In this document: positions 35,454 to 44,719 of the stretch, piece by piece
Numbering within the stretch: the stretch's first letter is position 1
Layout of the letters: each line of letters begins with the position of its first letter
Assembly (NCBI GenBank): GCA_030272155.1
Contig: CP126201.1
Coordinates: 124,001-188,000 of the forward strand
DNA from: Tetradesmus obliquus
Taxonomy: Eukaryota > Chlorophyta > Chlorophyceae > Sphaeropleales > Scenedesmaceae
Length of the DNA stretch: 64,000 nt
Reading direction: 5' to 3'
Translations under genes and position numbers: made by a program
Notes under the pieces: generated by a model
Databases searched by the model: none
Told to the model about the DNA's origin: nothing
Seen by the model: only the letters and a program-made list of their open reading frames with translations

Positions 35454-36582
35454 CTGGCGTAAGTGCTGTGCTGCCGAAACTATCACAACTGGCTGGATGT
35501 GCCTGCAGCAAGCAGCAAGCTGCTCCATTGGCATGGCATGTGCTGCCCTAGGGTTGTTCAGCGCGGCGCCTGACAGCAGCTGCTGCGAGCACTCGGCGTC
35601 CACTTGTGGAGCTGCTGAGGCAGCATACATTTGATGTTATGCATGTGTGATGATGTGTGCAGTGTGGAATGCGTGTGTGACGTCCCTCAATGTTTGTGTC
35701 CAGCCTTGTGCTTTACCCGCTGTTGCTCTGCAAGGGCCCCATGTGCCAACATACATGTGTGAGTGCTGTTGTTGGCGTTCCTCATTTCATGCGCATGCGA
35801 CTCTGCCCCAGCAGCCTTCGTCCTCTTGGCTTTCAAGGGTTGTAAGCTGCAGCTGCAAACGCGTCCGTTTGTCAACTCAATTTATGGAGTGCATGTTGCA
35901 TGATACCTGCTGCCGCGCTCCGCCTTCCAGCAGCATTGCCCCATTGGTGCCGTGTTGCTCGTTTGACATGGGAGCGTTGGCAGCATGAGCATCAAATACA
36001 TAAGCAGCTCAGCAGTGCGGTGTATGTTGTTGTGGCATTGGCTGAGTTCGTCCATTGGCGCTTATCACACCAGGAGCGCATGTCCTGCTGTGTTTCACGG
36101 ATGCTGCATGCCTCACATAAATGGTGACGCTGCTGTCTGCACAGCAGCATGCACTCCGAGCACATCATAATTCTGCACCACACTAAGTTGCGCCACGTCC
36201 TGCAGTAGAGTACTTCCTGAGGCAACGTGAGGGAAGCTGCCCTTTCATAATTGCAATGTGCATCCGCCGCAGTAGTATTGCATCACTGGCCCACCTTTAC
36301 TGGAGCAGTGACGCATGAATACCACGCCATGCTGCACTCTGTGAAGCAGCCTTGGCTGTACTATGCGGTCATACCATTCAGAGATAGAAGCAGATGGTGT
36401 AGGTTGGTACTTGTGCATTTTTGGGTGCAATGCTTGACGCGGATGTTCATACGTTGCGGCTTGATAGCAGCTGATGCCGCTAAGACTGTGGCGATCAGCT
36501 TGTTCAGGCATCGCATCAGTAAGGGCTGACATCCCGCATGTCGTTGCTGTACCCTGATGCTGCCAATGTTTGTACTGCTAGA

Positions 36583-36601
36583 ACTACTAGTGACTAGTAG
36601 T
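36583..36601. repeat. 19-bp hairpin palindrome
   Basis: ACTACTAGT-G-ACTAGTAGT, followed 6 bp later by another GACTAGTAGT. No neighbouring feature explains it. Confidence 0.85.
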
Positions 36602-36832
36602 GAGCCTGACTAGTAGTCAGTCTGCCACGTCAGGTTTCCTGGCGCAGACATTGGAGAACGATGAGCAGTGCGTACCCTGTTGCAGTATTGGATGCGGCCA
36701 ATTCACTTGAACAGTGGAACGGACGTATAATGCATACACACAGCTGGCGCCCACATCACCATGGCGTTCAACCAACGTCTGGAGTGGTTAAGGGTGTAAG
36801 CATAAGAAAAAAAGAAACTGGAGTGGTGTCTG

Positions 36833-36837
36833 TTACA
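36833..36837 (-). terminator. Candidate poly(A) signal TGTAA for the FKBP gene
   Basis: TGTAA, the usual polyadenylation signal of green algae, occurs on the minus strand about 196 nt beyond the FKBP stop codon. The motif is short, so this is only a candidate. Confidence 0.3.
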
Positions 36838-37032
36838 AGTATGTGCTGCTGCCAGCGCCTGGCGCTACACAGCCACACCACCCACACAGCCGCCTCCTTG
36901 GCAAATCATCACGTGGGATGTAACCAACTAATACGCTTGCAGCCACGCCGCAATGGGTGCACCATCATACTTCACAGCTGCAACTTTATGCCAGCCTGGC
37001 AGTGCAGCTGCAGCTGCATCTATGCACAGGCC

Positions 37033-38122
37033 CTACTGCGGCTCCGGAAGCTGTCTGCTGTCTGGCGATGGTGGTGCAGGCAGCCGGAAGGGCTCGCCCT
37101 GCTGCTGCTGCATGCCTGGCAAGTCCTGCAGCGGGGCGGCTGCTGCTCCTGTAGCATCTGCTGCTGGCTGCCGCACCTGCAGACGCAACACATACACACG
37201 ACGGTGCGGTACAGCACTGTGAGACCAGCGGCAACCAGCTTAGCTACTGCCTAGAGCAGAAACACTGCAAGGCACGCGCTGCTGGCTGCGCGCAGCGCAT
37301 GCGCATCTCACATGCTGCGCTGTGCTCGTCCATCTGCCTTCAGCTCAATGCGCAGCAGCGGCTGTACCGCTGCTGCTGTGCCTCACCGACTCAGCGAACC
37401 AGCTGCACTTCTAGCTGCACACAATGTGCGCTCTTTGATCATTTAAGACAAGCTTGCTGCAAACAAAGGGCTGTGCCACCGCCACCTCTCAACCTGTGTT
37501 CCATCGACTCAGCTGGGCTTCCACTCACCCGCACCAGCTGCGCCTGCATATGCTGTGCTCTGCTTGGATAGTTCAAGACAAGCGCCCCTGCTAGCTTTTG
37601 ATCAGTGTAACAACGACTCAGCCCCCTCCACTCACCCGCACCAGCTGCGCCTCAAACAGCAGCGCCTCGCCCCGGTGCGTGTCCCAGCGCCGGGCAGCGC
37701 CAAAGGACGGCCGCGGCGGGCCCGTCTGCAGGGCATGCAGCGGCAGCAATGCCAGCTGTAAGCCGGCGTGTACTGTACCTCACAGACCTAGCGCGTAAGG
37801 TGTGGCTTAGAGGCATCACGAGCTGTGGTCATGAAGGCAGCCGCTGACCAGACACGACCTGCTTGCAACATGATGCAGCACACCTGGGTTCTTTCAAATG
37901 CAAGAGCCGTACACATTGTCCTTGTACACCTCATGTGCTGTGCGTCACAAAGTAATTCATGTGCTATGCAAGCCATTACTTTCTGAGCTGCACAGCAGAA
38001 CCTCTGCCAGCCACGCCTGCTGGCCCTGACACCCACGCCGCGGCAAGCCATGCCATGCTGTCTCACCAGGATGCCGCAGGCCCATGCATTGGGCAGCTGC
38101 TGCCTTCAAGCTCATACTCTAT

Positions 38123-38158
<36 letters not shown>

Positions 38159-40156
38159 CAGCGGACGCACCTGCTCAGCTGTCCAGTTGCCTGGGGGCAC
38201 CAGCACGCGCCGCCTGCCCCCTGCCCGCATGCCAAGCATTGCTGCTGCCACTGCAGACGGCACCGCGCCCGGGTCACCCAGCCTGCACAGTGCAGCACAG
38301 CACAGCACAGCTGGCCAATCCGCCAGCAAGTGAGCGCAGGGTTATCAGCAACGCTGCTGCGGCTTGAGATTTTCTGATGTTGTTTGTCAAGCCAGGCGGC
38401 AGCAGCACGCACCAGCAGTGCATGCAGCCACAGAGCTGCAGCCACACACATGCACAGTGCTTTCTGCAACACATCCGTGCTTCTGCGCTGCCTCCTGTCA
38501 CAGGCTCCATGACTGCGCTGGCTGCTGGCATGTGCTAGTACGACTGCCAGTTGCCCCCCATGGTGCGGTCCCAGTCAGCTGTAGCGTGTCACCCTGCTGC
38601 TGCCCCACCACGTTGCTGTTTAACCCTGCTGTAAAATTTGATCCTGCTGCTGTCCCACCTTGGTGATGTGTCCCACCATGCTGATGCGTCCCACCATGCT
38701 GCTGTGTCCCACCTGAAGCGGTACGTGTCCCACCATGCTGATGTGTCCCACCATGCTGCTGTGTCCCACCTGAAGCGGTACGTGTCCCCCAGGTCGTCCC
38801 GCCCCTCCTGGCCATATCCCACCGACCACATGTACACCGGTGTACCGCCGCCGCTGTACTTGTAGTAGCCGCCGCTGCTGAGCCTGTACACGGTGTAGCT
38901 GATGTCACATTCCAAACCTAAAAGCGCCTCGGGCCCAGAGCCAACGCTGATCTCTCGATACTGCAGGCCTGCGGGTAGGGCGGAGTCGCAAACAGATTGG
39001 GCAGGCAGCAAAAAATGTGGACAGGCAGTCTGGCTAGGTGCACGAGGCTAGCATGCAGGAGTAGCCGTAGCTATTGCTTCACTCCGATGCCTTCCATGTC
39101 CGTTGCTGTGTGGTTCAACTTGTGCAAGCGTTATTGCCATCGTGAACAGCTGGGGCCTGGCCGGCTGCCCTTGCCAGACACACATATGCAGCTGTATCTG
39201 AGCCATCTGACGACAACCGCCGTCGGTGCCTGCACCTGAGGGCAGCGTGACCAGCTCCCCCGGCTGCTCGTACTTGAGCCGCTGCTGCTCCTGCTGCTGC
39301 TCGTCGCTGCCCTCCTCTGCTTCCCGCCGCTTGCGCTCCTCCCTCAAACACTGCTGCAGCGCGTAGCCGCGCATGCCTGTGCAGCAGCACGTGAGCGGCG
39401 AGGCGTATATGACTTGACTTAACATGTGAACAAGCCATGCACAGAGATATGGTGTTTGGGGTGCTGAAACATGCCACCGTGTGGTGCAATCTCGTGCACG
39501 GCTCAACAACTGAGTTGGCCAACAGTAGTTGTGCTTGCTGCACCTGCTGTTTGCTGCTGTGGACTGCTTGTTACTCCAGCAGTTGGATAGCAGGCATGTG
39601 TGTCAGCACCGCGCAGCATACCTGGGCATGCCAGGGCAGCTGCTGGCTGGCAGGCCACCAGCTGCAGCGCCAGCCCTGCCACTAGCAGCGCGCCACCGAT
39701 GCTGCGCCGCGTCACAGGGGCCTGCAGTGTAAGTATCAGTAATCACACCAGGTCATGCAAATAAACAAAATTGCCAAATTAGCATTGCAGCAGCCACAGG
39801 ATCAAATGAGGCACCAGGAACACAGCACACCTGACACCAGTGCAGCAGTAGCAGTGGCAGTAGCAGCAGGAAGGCTTGCAGCACGCCTGATGCAGGTCTG
39901 AAGCTGGCACAAAAGACAAGACTTGTGGCTTTGCTGTGTGGATTTTCAGGTAGCATGCACCACCATTTGCAGTAGTGCTGTGCTGCTCCCACTGCTGACC
40001 TACCTGGGCCACGGAACCCTCCTGCTGGTGCCTGCACGGTAGCACATTGGCAGCTACTTGTACTTTGATTCGACATCGTGCTAAAAGTATGCGGTGTTTC
40101 CGTTGCTGCGGCAACCGGGCTTGCGATCTGCTTTGTTGTGAGTGAGCCAACGACAT
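37033..40156 (-). CDS. Thylakoid-lumen FKBP-type peptidyl-prolyl isomerase
   Basis: Exons in transcript order: 40156-40004, 39721-39622, 39376-39236, 38968-38770, 38282-38171, 37725-37636, 37176-37033; 312 residues, all phases closing. Residues 1-51 (MSLAHSQQSRSQARL…) form a basic Ser/Gln/Arg-rich chloroplast transit peptide. Residues 52-82 form a thylakoid signal with twin arginines (VTRRSIGGALLVAGLAL) and an ALA cleavage site, so import by the Tat route is likely. A charged helix (REERKRREAEEGSDEQQQEQ) precedes the FKBP fold: LPSGLQYREISVGSGPEAL, ISYTVYRLSSGGYYKYSGGG, PVYMWSVGYGQEGRDDLG, AMLGMRAGGRRRVLVPPG, LLFEAQLVR. The last exon adds 47 Gln/Pro-rich residues; if that splice is unused, translation ends three codons into a Gly run. 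The exact FKBP16/17/20 subgroup is not settled. Proline isomerase activity is inferred. Confidence 0.87.
37380..37545 (-). repeat. Tail copies of FKBP exon 6
   Basis: The exon 6 end and donor (GCGCAGCTGGTGCGG|GTGAG, minus strand) recur at 37521-37545 almost unchanged. A more degraded copy lies near 37380-37412. Flanks such as GACTCAGC recur too, indicating duplication units of roughly 110-120 bp. Confidence 0.8.
38645..38769 (-). repeat. Tail copy of FKBP exon 4 within a short-period tandem array
   Basis: On the minus strand, GTGGGACACAGCAGCATG-type units of about 20 bp follow the exon 4 donor. One unit contains a second copy of the exon end and donor (ACACGTACCGCTTCAG|GTGGG, around 38712-38731). 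Confidence 0.85.
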
Positions 40157-41257
40157 GTTTTCGCTGCAGCGGTGATGAGACGTGCAATACCAACGACGCT
40201 TTCAAAGTTCAATTGATTTGTGGAGGAAGCTACAGTGTGCAACTCACATTTACACAGGTCAATGATCTGTCCGTTCAATCAGAGCTGCCAGATGTGACAG
40301 GTGCGTCTGGTTGACAAGCGATGCCACGCACGCCAAGCGCAGTTGATGCATTTCATATCGGCATTTGCAACTCCCATAACTTGCCGGAACCAATGACCAC
40401 GGCTGCCACACAACAGCAGTACCGGTCAAACTTGGTGACAAAGCGGCAGCACTACAATCGCAGACTTGCTGTTGCCCAGGTTCAATGCATGGCATGCCAG
40501 CACCAAGGCCCACCCGAAGTTCCTTTGTCAGGCTCAACTCCGCAGTAATCACACTCCTGCCAATGACGGGCGCGTCCCCGAGAAGACACACCGACAGCGG
40601 AGAAAGCCAGCACTGCTGGCAGCCAGCCTCTGCCTCAAAACATGGGCATGAGCACAGCTCAGTATCAAAGGGTTATAGCTCAATGAGGCAAGGCATGCAC
40701 AAGAATGTCAGGCAACAACAGCAGAGACACAAGCCTGCAGGAACTACACAGGTGCAAGAACCCTGAACGCACTATAAAGTCATACTAGATCGTAACCAGT
40801 GTACAATGAGCTGACTGAGCACAGGGACAGTCCGGTCAGCAGCAATGCACGTGTGGGACAACTGAGCTGAAGGTCCTGATCCTGCAGCCGATACTGTCCT
40901 TCATGCTTCGAAGCTAAGCAACACGCCGATGTATGCAGTAACCTAAGACAGCCAAGTACAATTGCCAGTCTGCTTGCCTGCAAGCTGCAGCCGAACAAAC
41001 CTGAAGGCAGCCAGCTGCACAACTTGCGTGAATAATACAGCAGAGCACAGTGCAGATGCAACAAGCATCCATAACGGCAGCCACCCAGCACAGCACTTGC
41101 ACCGTATCACGGCACGCTTCCAAAGCTCACACAACATGCACAGCAAGCACACAGCACAGCACACACCGCCGTCCTACCCCATCTGCTGCTACCACCAACA
41201 CATCCAGCTTCCCCAGCCCCATCTGCCCCAGCCACCTCTGCAGCAGCCATAACACTG
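40157..41257. other. Spacer between FKBP 5' end and the 1153-residue gene
   Basis: About 1.1 kb between two genes on the same (minus) strand. It must contain the FKBP promoter and the 3' untranslated region of the upstream gene. I see no further coding region, repeat or hairpin of note. Confidence 0.4.
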
Positions 41258-44200
41258 TCAGTTGCCCCTAGCAGGCTCATAGTCGCCATCGCCGCCCAGC
41301 CCCAGCTTGCGCCTGCTGCTGCTGGGTGCGCTGCCGCGGCCGCTCTTGCTGCTGGCTGCTGCCTGGCGCTTGCTGCCTCCATTAGGGCTGTTAGGGCTGC
41401 TGCTGGCACCCCCCTGCTTCAGGCTGTTCAGGAATGCCGCAACCTCCTCATCACTGCACTTCTCCAAGTCCACACCATCACCCTCAGCAGCAGCAGCAGC
41501 AGACCCGCCAGCAGCAAATGCGGCAGTGGCAGCAGCTGCTGCTGCATGCTCCGTCATGCGAGACGCCAGCATCACCGCAGCACGCCGCAAGTCCGCATCT
41601 GCTGCTGCTGCTGCGGCTGCTGTGCCAGCCTCGCTCATGCTGACATCAGCAGCCCCGCCATGCTCCTGCTGCTGCACCTCTTCCTCCTCTTCGTCATCAT
41701 CATGCTGCTGCCGCCTGCCGCTGCCATGCTGGCGCGCCTTGTGGTGCGCACGCGCCGCTACTGCTGCAGGGTGGATCCAGCTGCTAGGCTTGGGCCCTGA
41801 CGCCTTGCTGCTGGCTGCAGGGTCTGCCCGGCCCGCCAGCGCGGCACGCCACGCTGCATCCTCGCCAGCTGCTGCAGCAGCACGGTGGGCGCCAGATGGG
41901 CCCAGCGCTGCAGGGTGAGGGTGCAGCAGGTCACGCTGCGGGCCCAGCATGGGGTGGTGGCTGCAGGGCAGGGCCACCTCCTCTCCTTCTTCATCCTCAT
42001 GCTCAGCAGGCCCGCTGCCTGCTGGCATCGCTGCCGCCTCTGCAGCATCCATGCCTGCTGCCTGCTGCGCCCTGGCAAGCGGCAGCGCACCAGGCCCTGC
42101 TGCTGCTGCTGCTGCTGCTGCTGGGGCTGGAGGTAACACTGCTGGCATAGCAGCCGCTGCTGCCCTGTCCAGCAGTGCGGCAGCAGTGTTGACGCCGCCA
42201 ACCTGCGCCGCAGCTGCAGCAGCCGCTGCTGCTGCTAGCTGCGCCTGCGTTATATTGCCAGCAGCCATGTAGGCAGCCATCTGCTGCAGCTGCTCCAGTG
42301 ATGGTGCAGCTTGCTGCTGCTGCTGCTGCCCAGCCTCGCCAGGCTGCAGCACACCGCCCAGCCCACCAGCTGCTGCAGCCGCTGCCAGCGCTGCAGCATC
42401 AGGCACACCCGCTGCAGCAGCCCCCGCTGCCATACCAGGTGCACCTGCTGCCGCCGCCGCAGCCGCCATCGCTGCTGCTGCTGCAGCATCGCCATTTACT
42501 GCTGATGTAGAAGCTGCGAGCGCCTGCGGCAGCTGCAGATGCAGCTGCTGCTGCTGTGTCAGCTCTGCCAGCGCCCGTGTAGCACAGGCTTCAGAGGCCT
42601 TGTTCATAATCCCCAAGAAGCTGTTGACCTGACAAGATAGCGCCTGCGCCTTGCTCAGAGCTGCCTTGTGGTCGTGGCTGGCATCCAGCGCGCCACCATT
42701 ACAGGCCACCTTGAGCTGCGCTGATGCTGCCAGCCGCTGCACCACACAGCCCAGGTAATCCAGCAGCTGCATGCAGCTGCCCGCATTCAGCTCATCCTGA
42801 GGCGGCACCTGCCAGCTGGATGGGAAAGCGGCTGGCGCCACTGCTGCTGCTGCAGCTGCCGCTGCTGCTGCGTCTGCAGCAGTACCGCTGCTGCTAGGCA
42901 TGCGCGAAGCCCGGCTGCGCTTTGCTGCCCGCTCACCATCTGACAGTGAGCCTGCAGCAGCTGCCGCTGCTGCTGCTGCTGCCGTCTGTGCAGCCGAAGC
43001 AGCAGGGTCCTCCAAACCTGCCGCTGCCGCCGCTGCTGTAGCACAACTTGAGGCGCCTGACATGGCCCCTGCCAGCGCAGGGAAGCCAGCTGCTGCTGCT
43101 GCCAGCTGCTGCTGCATTATCGCCGCAAGCTGCTGCTGCTGCTGGCCCACGCCCATGCCCGCCATATTCCCCGCACCCGCTGAGCTGCTGGTGCGCTTGC
43201 TGCCTGCGTGCTGCAGCGGTACACCACCACCAGACGCCGCTGCTGTGGCTGCTGCCAGCGCCGCCTGCTGCCGCTGCAGCTCTGGCGGCGGGCCTTTCAC
43301 ACAATTCCTGACCTGCTCCAGGCGCAGCGGCACGTCCCAGTTCCAGGAGTACACGCCTAGCTCCATCAGCTTGTCATATAACACCTCCCAGCTGCGGCCC
43401 TGCTGCCGCCGCGCACAGTCCATTGCCACGTAGTTGGTGATGTCGCTGCGGCCGGTTGCCCAGTTGAACAGCTCTGCCAGGTACTGCCCCCAGCCGTGCT
43501 TCAGGCCCCAGTCTGGCTTGGGGGCCTCCCCTAGTGTGGCTGCCAGGTAGATCTTGATCTGCTCCGCTTGCACTTTGTTGCCGCCGCCGTCTGCGCCGCA
43601 CGGCATGAAGCCAGCGCTTGCAGGAAGCAGCTTGGTGAGGATGCGCTGCAGCTGCCGCATCTCGTCCATAGGGCCGCGGCGCTTGGCCACTGAGCTGGCG
43701 TGCTCGGGCTTGGACACGCTGGCATGGCGCGGCTGCGACAGCGCATACTGCTGCTGCGCGTACTGCTGCTGCGCTGCTGCAGCAGCAGCTGCGGCTGCGG
43801 CTGGTGGCAGGAATGCGTACGGCGACTGCGCGGCAGCCAGCCGGGCGATCTGCTGCTGCTGCTGCAGCAGATCTAGCTCTGCTGATACACCGCCTGCTGC
43901 GGCTGCTGCTGCTGCTGAAGTGCTGCCTAGGCCTTGCAGCACTGCACCAGCATGCGGCTGCGTGCCGGCAAGTGTGTTGAGACCTGCTGGTGTGCCTGCT
44001 GCCTTGATTGCGTCTGCAAGCAATTTGAGCTGTGCTGGATCCTGCAAGTTAGCTGAGAAGCCTGCTGCCGCTGCCGCTGCAGCTGCTGCATTGCTGTCAC
44101 TTGCTGTTGGCAGCAGCAGGTGCGGCTGCGGCCGCAGGCCCATGCCAGGCTCTTGATCCTCCAGCACATCACTGCTGGTGCCGGCAGCAGCTGCTGCTGC

Positions 44201-44719
44201 TCCTGCCACTGCTGGTGACTTGGACGCCTTGACTGCACTAGGTGGGCCCTGCCATACTGCAGGAGCTGTCGTACTGCAGGCCCGCAGCCTGCTGGCGAGT
44301 GCCGCTTCTGCTGCCGCTGCGTGCTGCTGCTGTGCCATCAACTGCTCCAGAGACTGGCTGCCCTGAGTCTGAGTGCCCAAGCCTAGCAGGTCTTGGCTGG
44401 GCCCTGCGTAGGGATCCTGTGACAAAGTCATAGATGGTATGACAGGACCTGCTGGTGCCAGCCATTCGAGTTGACTGCCTGACAAGGGCTCCTGGCTGGG
44501 AGGTGTGACCAGAGGTGCTGCATCAGAAAACAGAGGAGGAGCTCTGGCACCGCTGCGATCTGCTAGGGACTCCTTAGCGTCGTTGCTGGGCACCTGCTGT
44601 TGCCTGTTGTTGGTCTGCTTGCTGCTCGCCCCGGCCGCGTCAGAGGAGCCGTGAGCCTGCTGCTTGGCAGCCTTGCATGCAGCGTCTTCCAGAGCTGCAC
44701 TAACATCGTTGTCAGACAT
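41258..44719 (-). CDS. Large intronless protein of unknown function, Ala/Gln-rich with conserved-looking core
   Basis: A single open frame from the ATG at 44719 gives 1153 residues. Most is Ala/Gln/Ser low complexity encoded by GCN/CAG repeats. Two segments are normal, globular-looking sequence. One at about residues 348-475 includes MDEMRQLQRILTKLLPAS, EQIKIYLAATLGEAPKPDWG and WEVLYDKLMELGVYSWNWDV. The other at about 633-726 includes SSWQVPPQDELNAGSCMQLL and LSCQVNSFLGIMNKASEAC. Basic patches (ERAAKRSRASR; SSSRRKLGLGG at the end), an acidic run near 1010 (DDDEEEEE) and an EEVAAFLNSLKQ helix near 1090 suggest a nuclear or regulatory protein; this is inference. It is the only long gene here without introns. 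A plus-strand open frame at 41307-41918 is its shadow. No family recognised. Confidence 0.8.
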   Translation of the reverse strand: MSDNDVSAALEDAACKAAKQQAHGSSDAAGASSKQTNNRQQQVPSNDAKESLADRSGARAPPLFSDAAPLVTPPSQEPLSGSQLEWLAPAGPVIPSMTLSQDPYAGPSQDLLGLGTQTQGSQSLEQLMAQQQHAAAAEAALASRLRACSTTAPAVWQGPPSAVKASKSPAVAGAAAAAAGTSSDVLEDQEPGMGLRPQPHLLLPTASDSNAAAAAAAAAGFSANLQDPAQLKLLADAIKAAGTPAGLNTLAGTQPHAGAVLQGLGSTSAAAAAAAGGVSAELDLLQQQQQIARLAAAQSPYAFLPPAAAAAAAAAAQQQYAQQQYALSQPRHASVSKPEHASSVAKRRGPMDEMRQLQRILTKLLPASAGFMPCGADGGGNKVQAEQIKIYLAATLGEAPKPDWGLKHGWGQYLAELFNWATGRSDITNYVAMDCARRQQGRSWEVLYDKLMELGVYSWNWDVPLRLEQVRNCVKGPPPELQRQQAALAAATAAASGGGVPLQHAGSKRTSSSAGAGNMAGMGVGQQQQQLAAIMQQQLAAAAAGFPALAGAMSGASSCATAAAAAAGLEDPAASAAQTAAAAAAAAAAGSLSDGERAAKRSRASRMPSSSGTAADAAAAAAAAAAVAPAAFPSSWQVPPQDELNAGSCMQLLDYLGCVVQRLAASAQLKVACNGGALDASHDHKAALSKAQALSCQVNSFLGIMNKASEACATRALAELTQQQQLHLQLPQALAASTSAVNGDAAAAAAMAAAAAAAGAPGMAAGAAAAGVPDAAALAAAAAAGGLGGVLQPGEAGQQQQQQAAPSLEQLQQMAAYMAAGNITQAQLAAAAAAAAAAQVGGVNTAAALLDRAAAAAMPAVLPPAPAAAAAAAAGPGALPLARAQQAAGMDAAEAAAMPAGSGPAEHEDEEGEEVALPCSHHPMLGPQRDLLHPHPAALGPSGAHRAAAAAGEDAAWRAALAGRADPAASSKASGPKPSSWIHPAAVAARAHHKARQHGSGRRQQHDDDEEEEEVQQQEHGGAADVSMSEAGTAAAAAAADADLRRAAVMLASRMTEHAAAAAATAAFAAGGSAAAAAEGDGVDLEKCSDEEVAAFLNSLKQGGASSSPNSPNGGSKRQAAASSKSGRGSAPSSSRRKLGLGGDGDYEPARGN

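Larger units (their letters stand above)
34377..37032. other. Intergenic region downstream of CAP-lectin gene C
   Basis: No intact gene. 34650-36100 aligns in ordered patches with the 3' flank of gene B (26640-27800), so the duplicated unit includes about 1.7 kb of downstream sequence. A dispersed repeat (35387-35453) and a hairpin palindrome (36583-36601) are present. The last part is the 3' flank of the convergent FKBP gene. Confidence 0.5.

Noticed and set aside
36661-37254. Plus-strand 197-codon open frame (MSSAYPVAVLDAANS…)
   Set aside because: Its second half is antisense to the FKBP last exon, the first half has no recognisable features, and composition is unlike the coding exons here.
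41307-41918. Plus-strand 203-codon Leu/Ala-rich open frame
   Set aside because: Shadow of the GCN/CTG-rich minus-strand coding sequence at 41258-44719.
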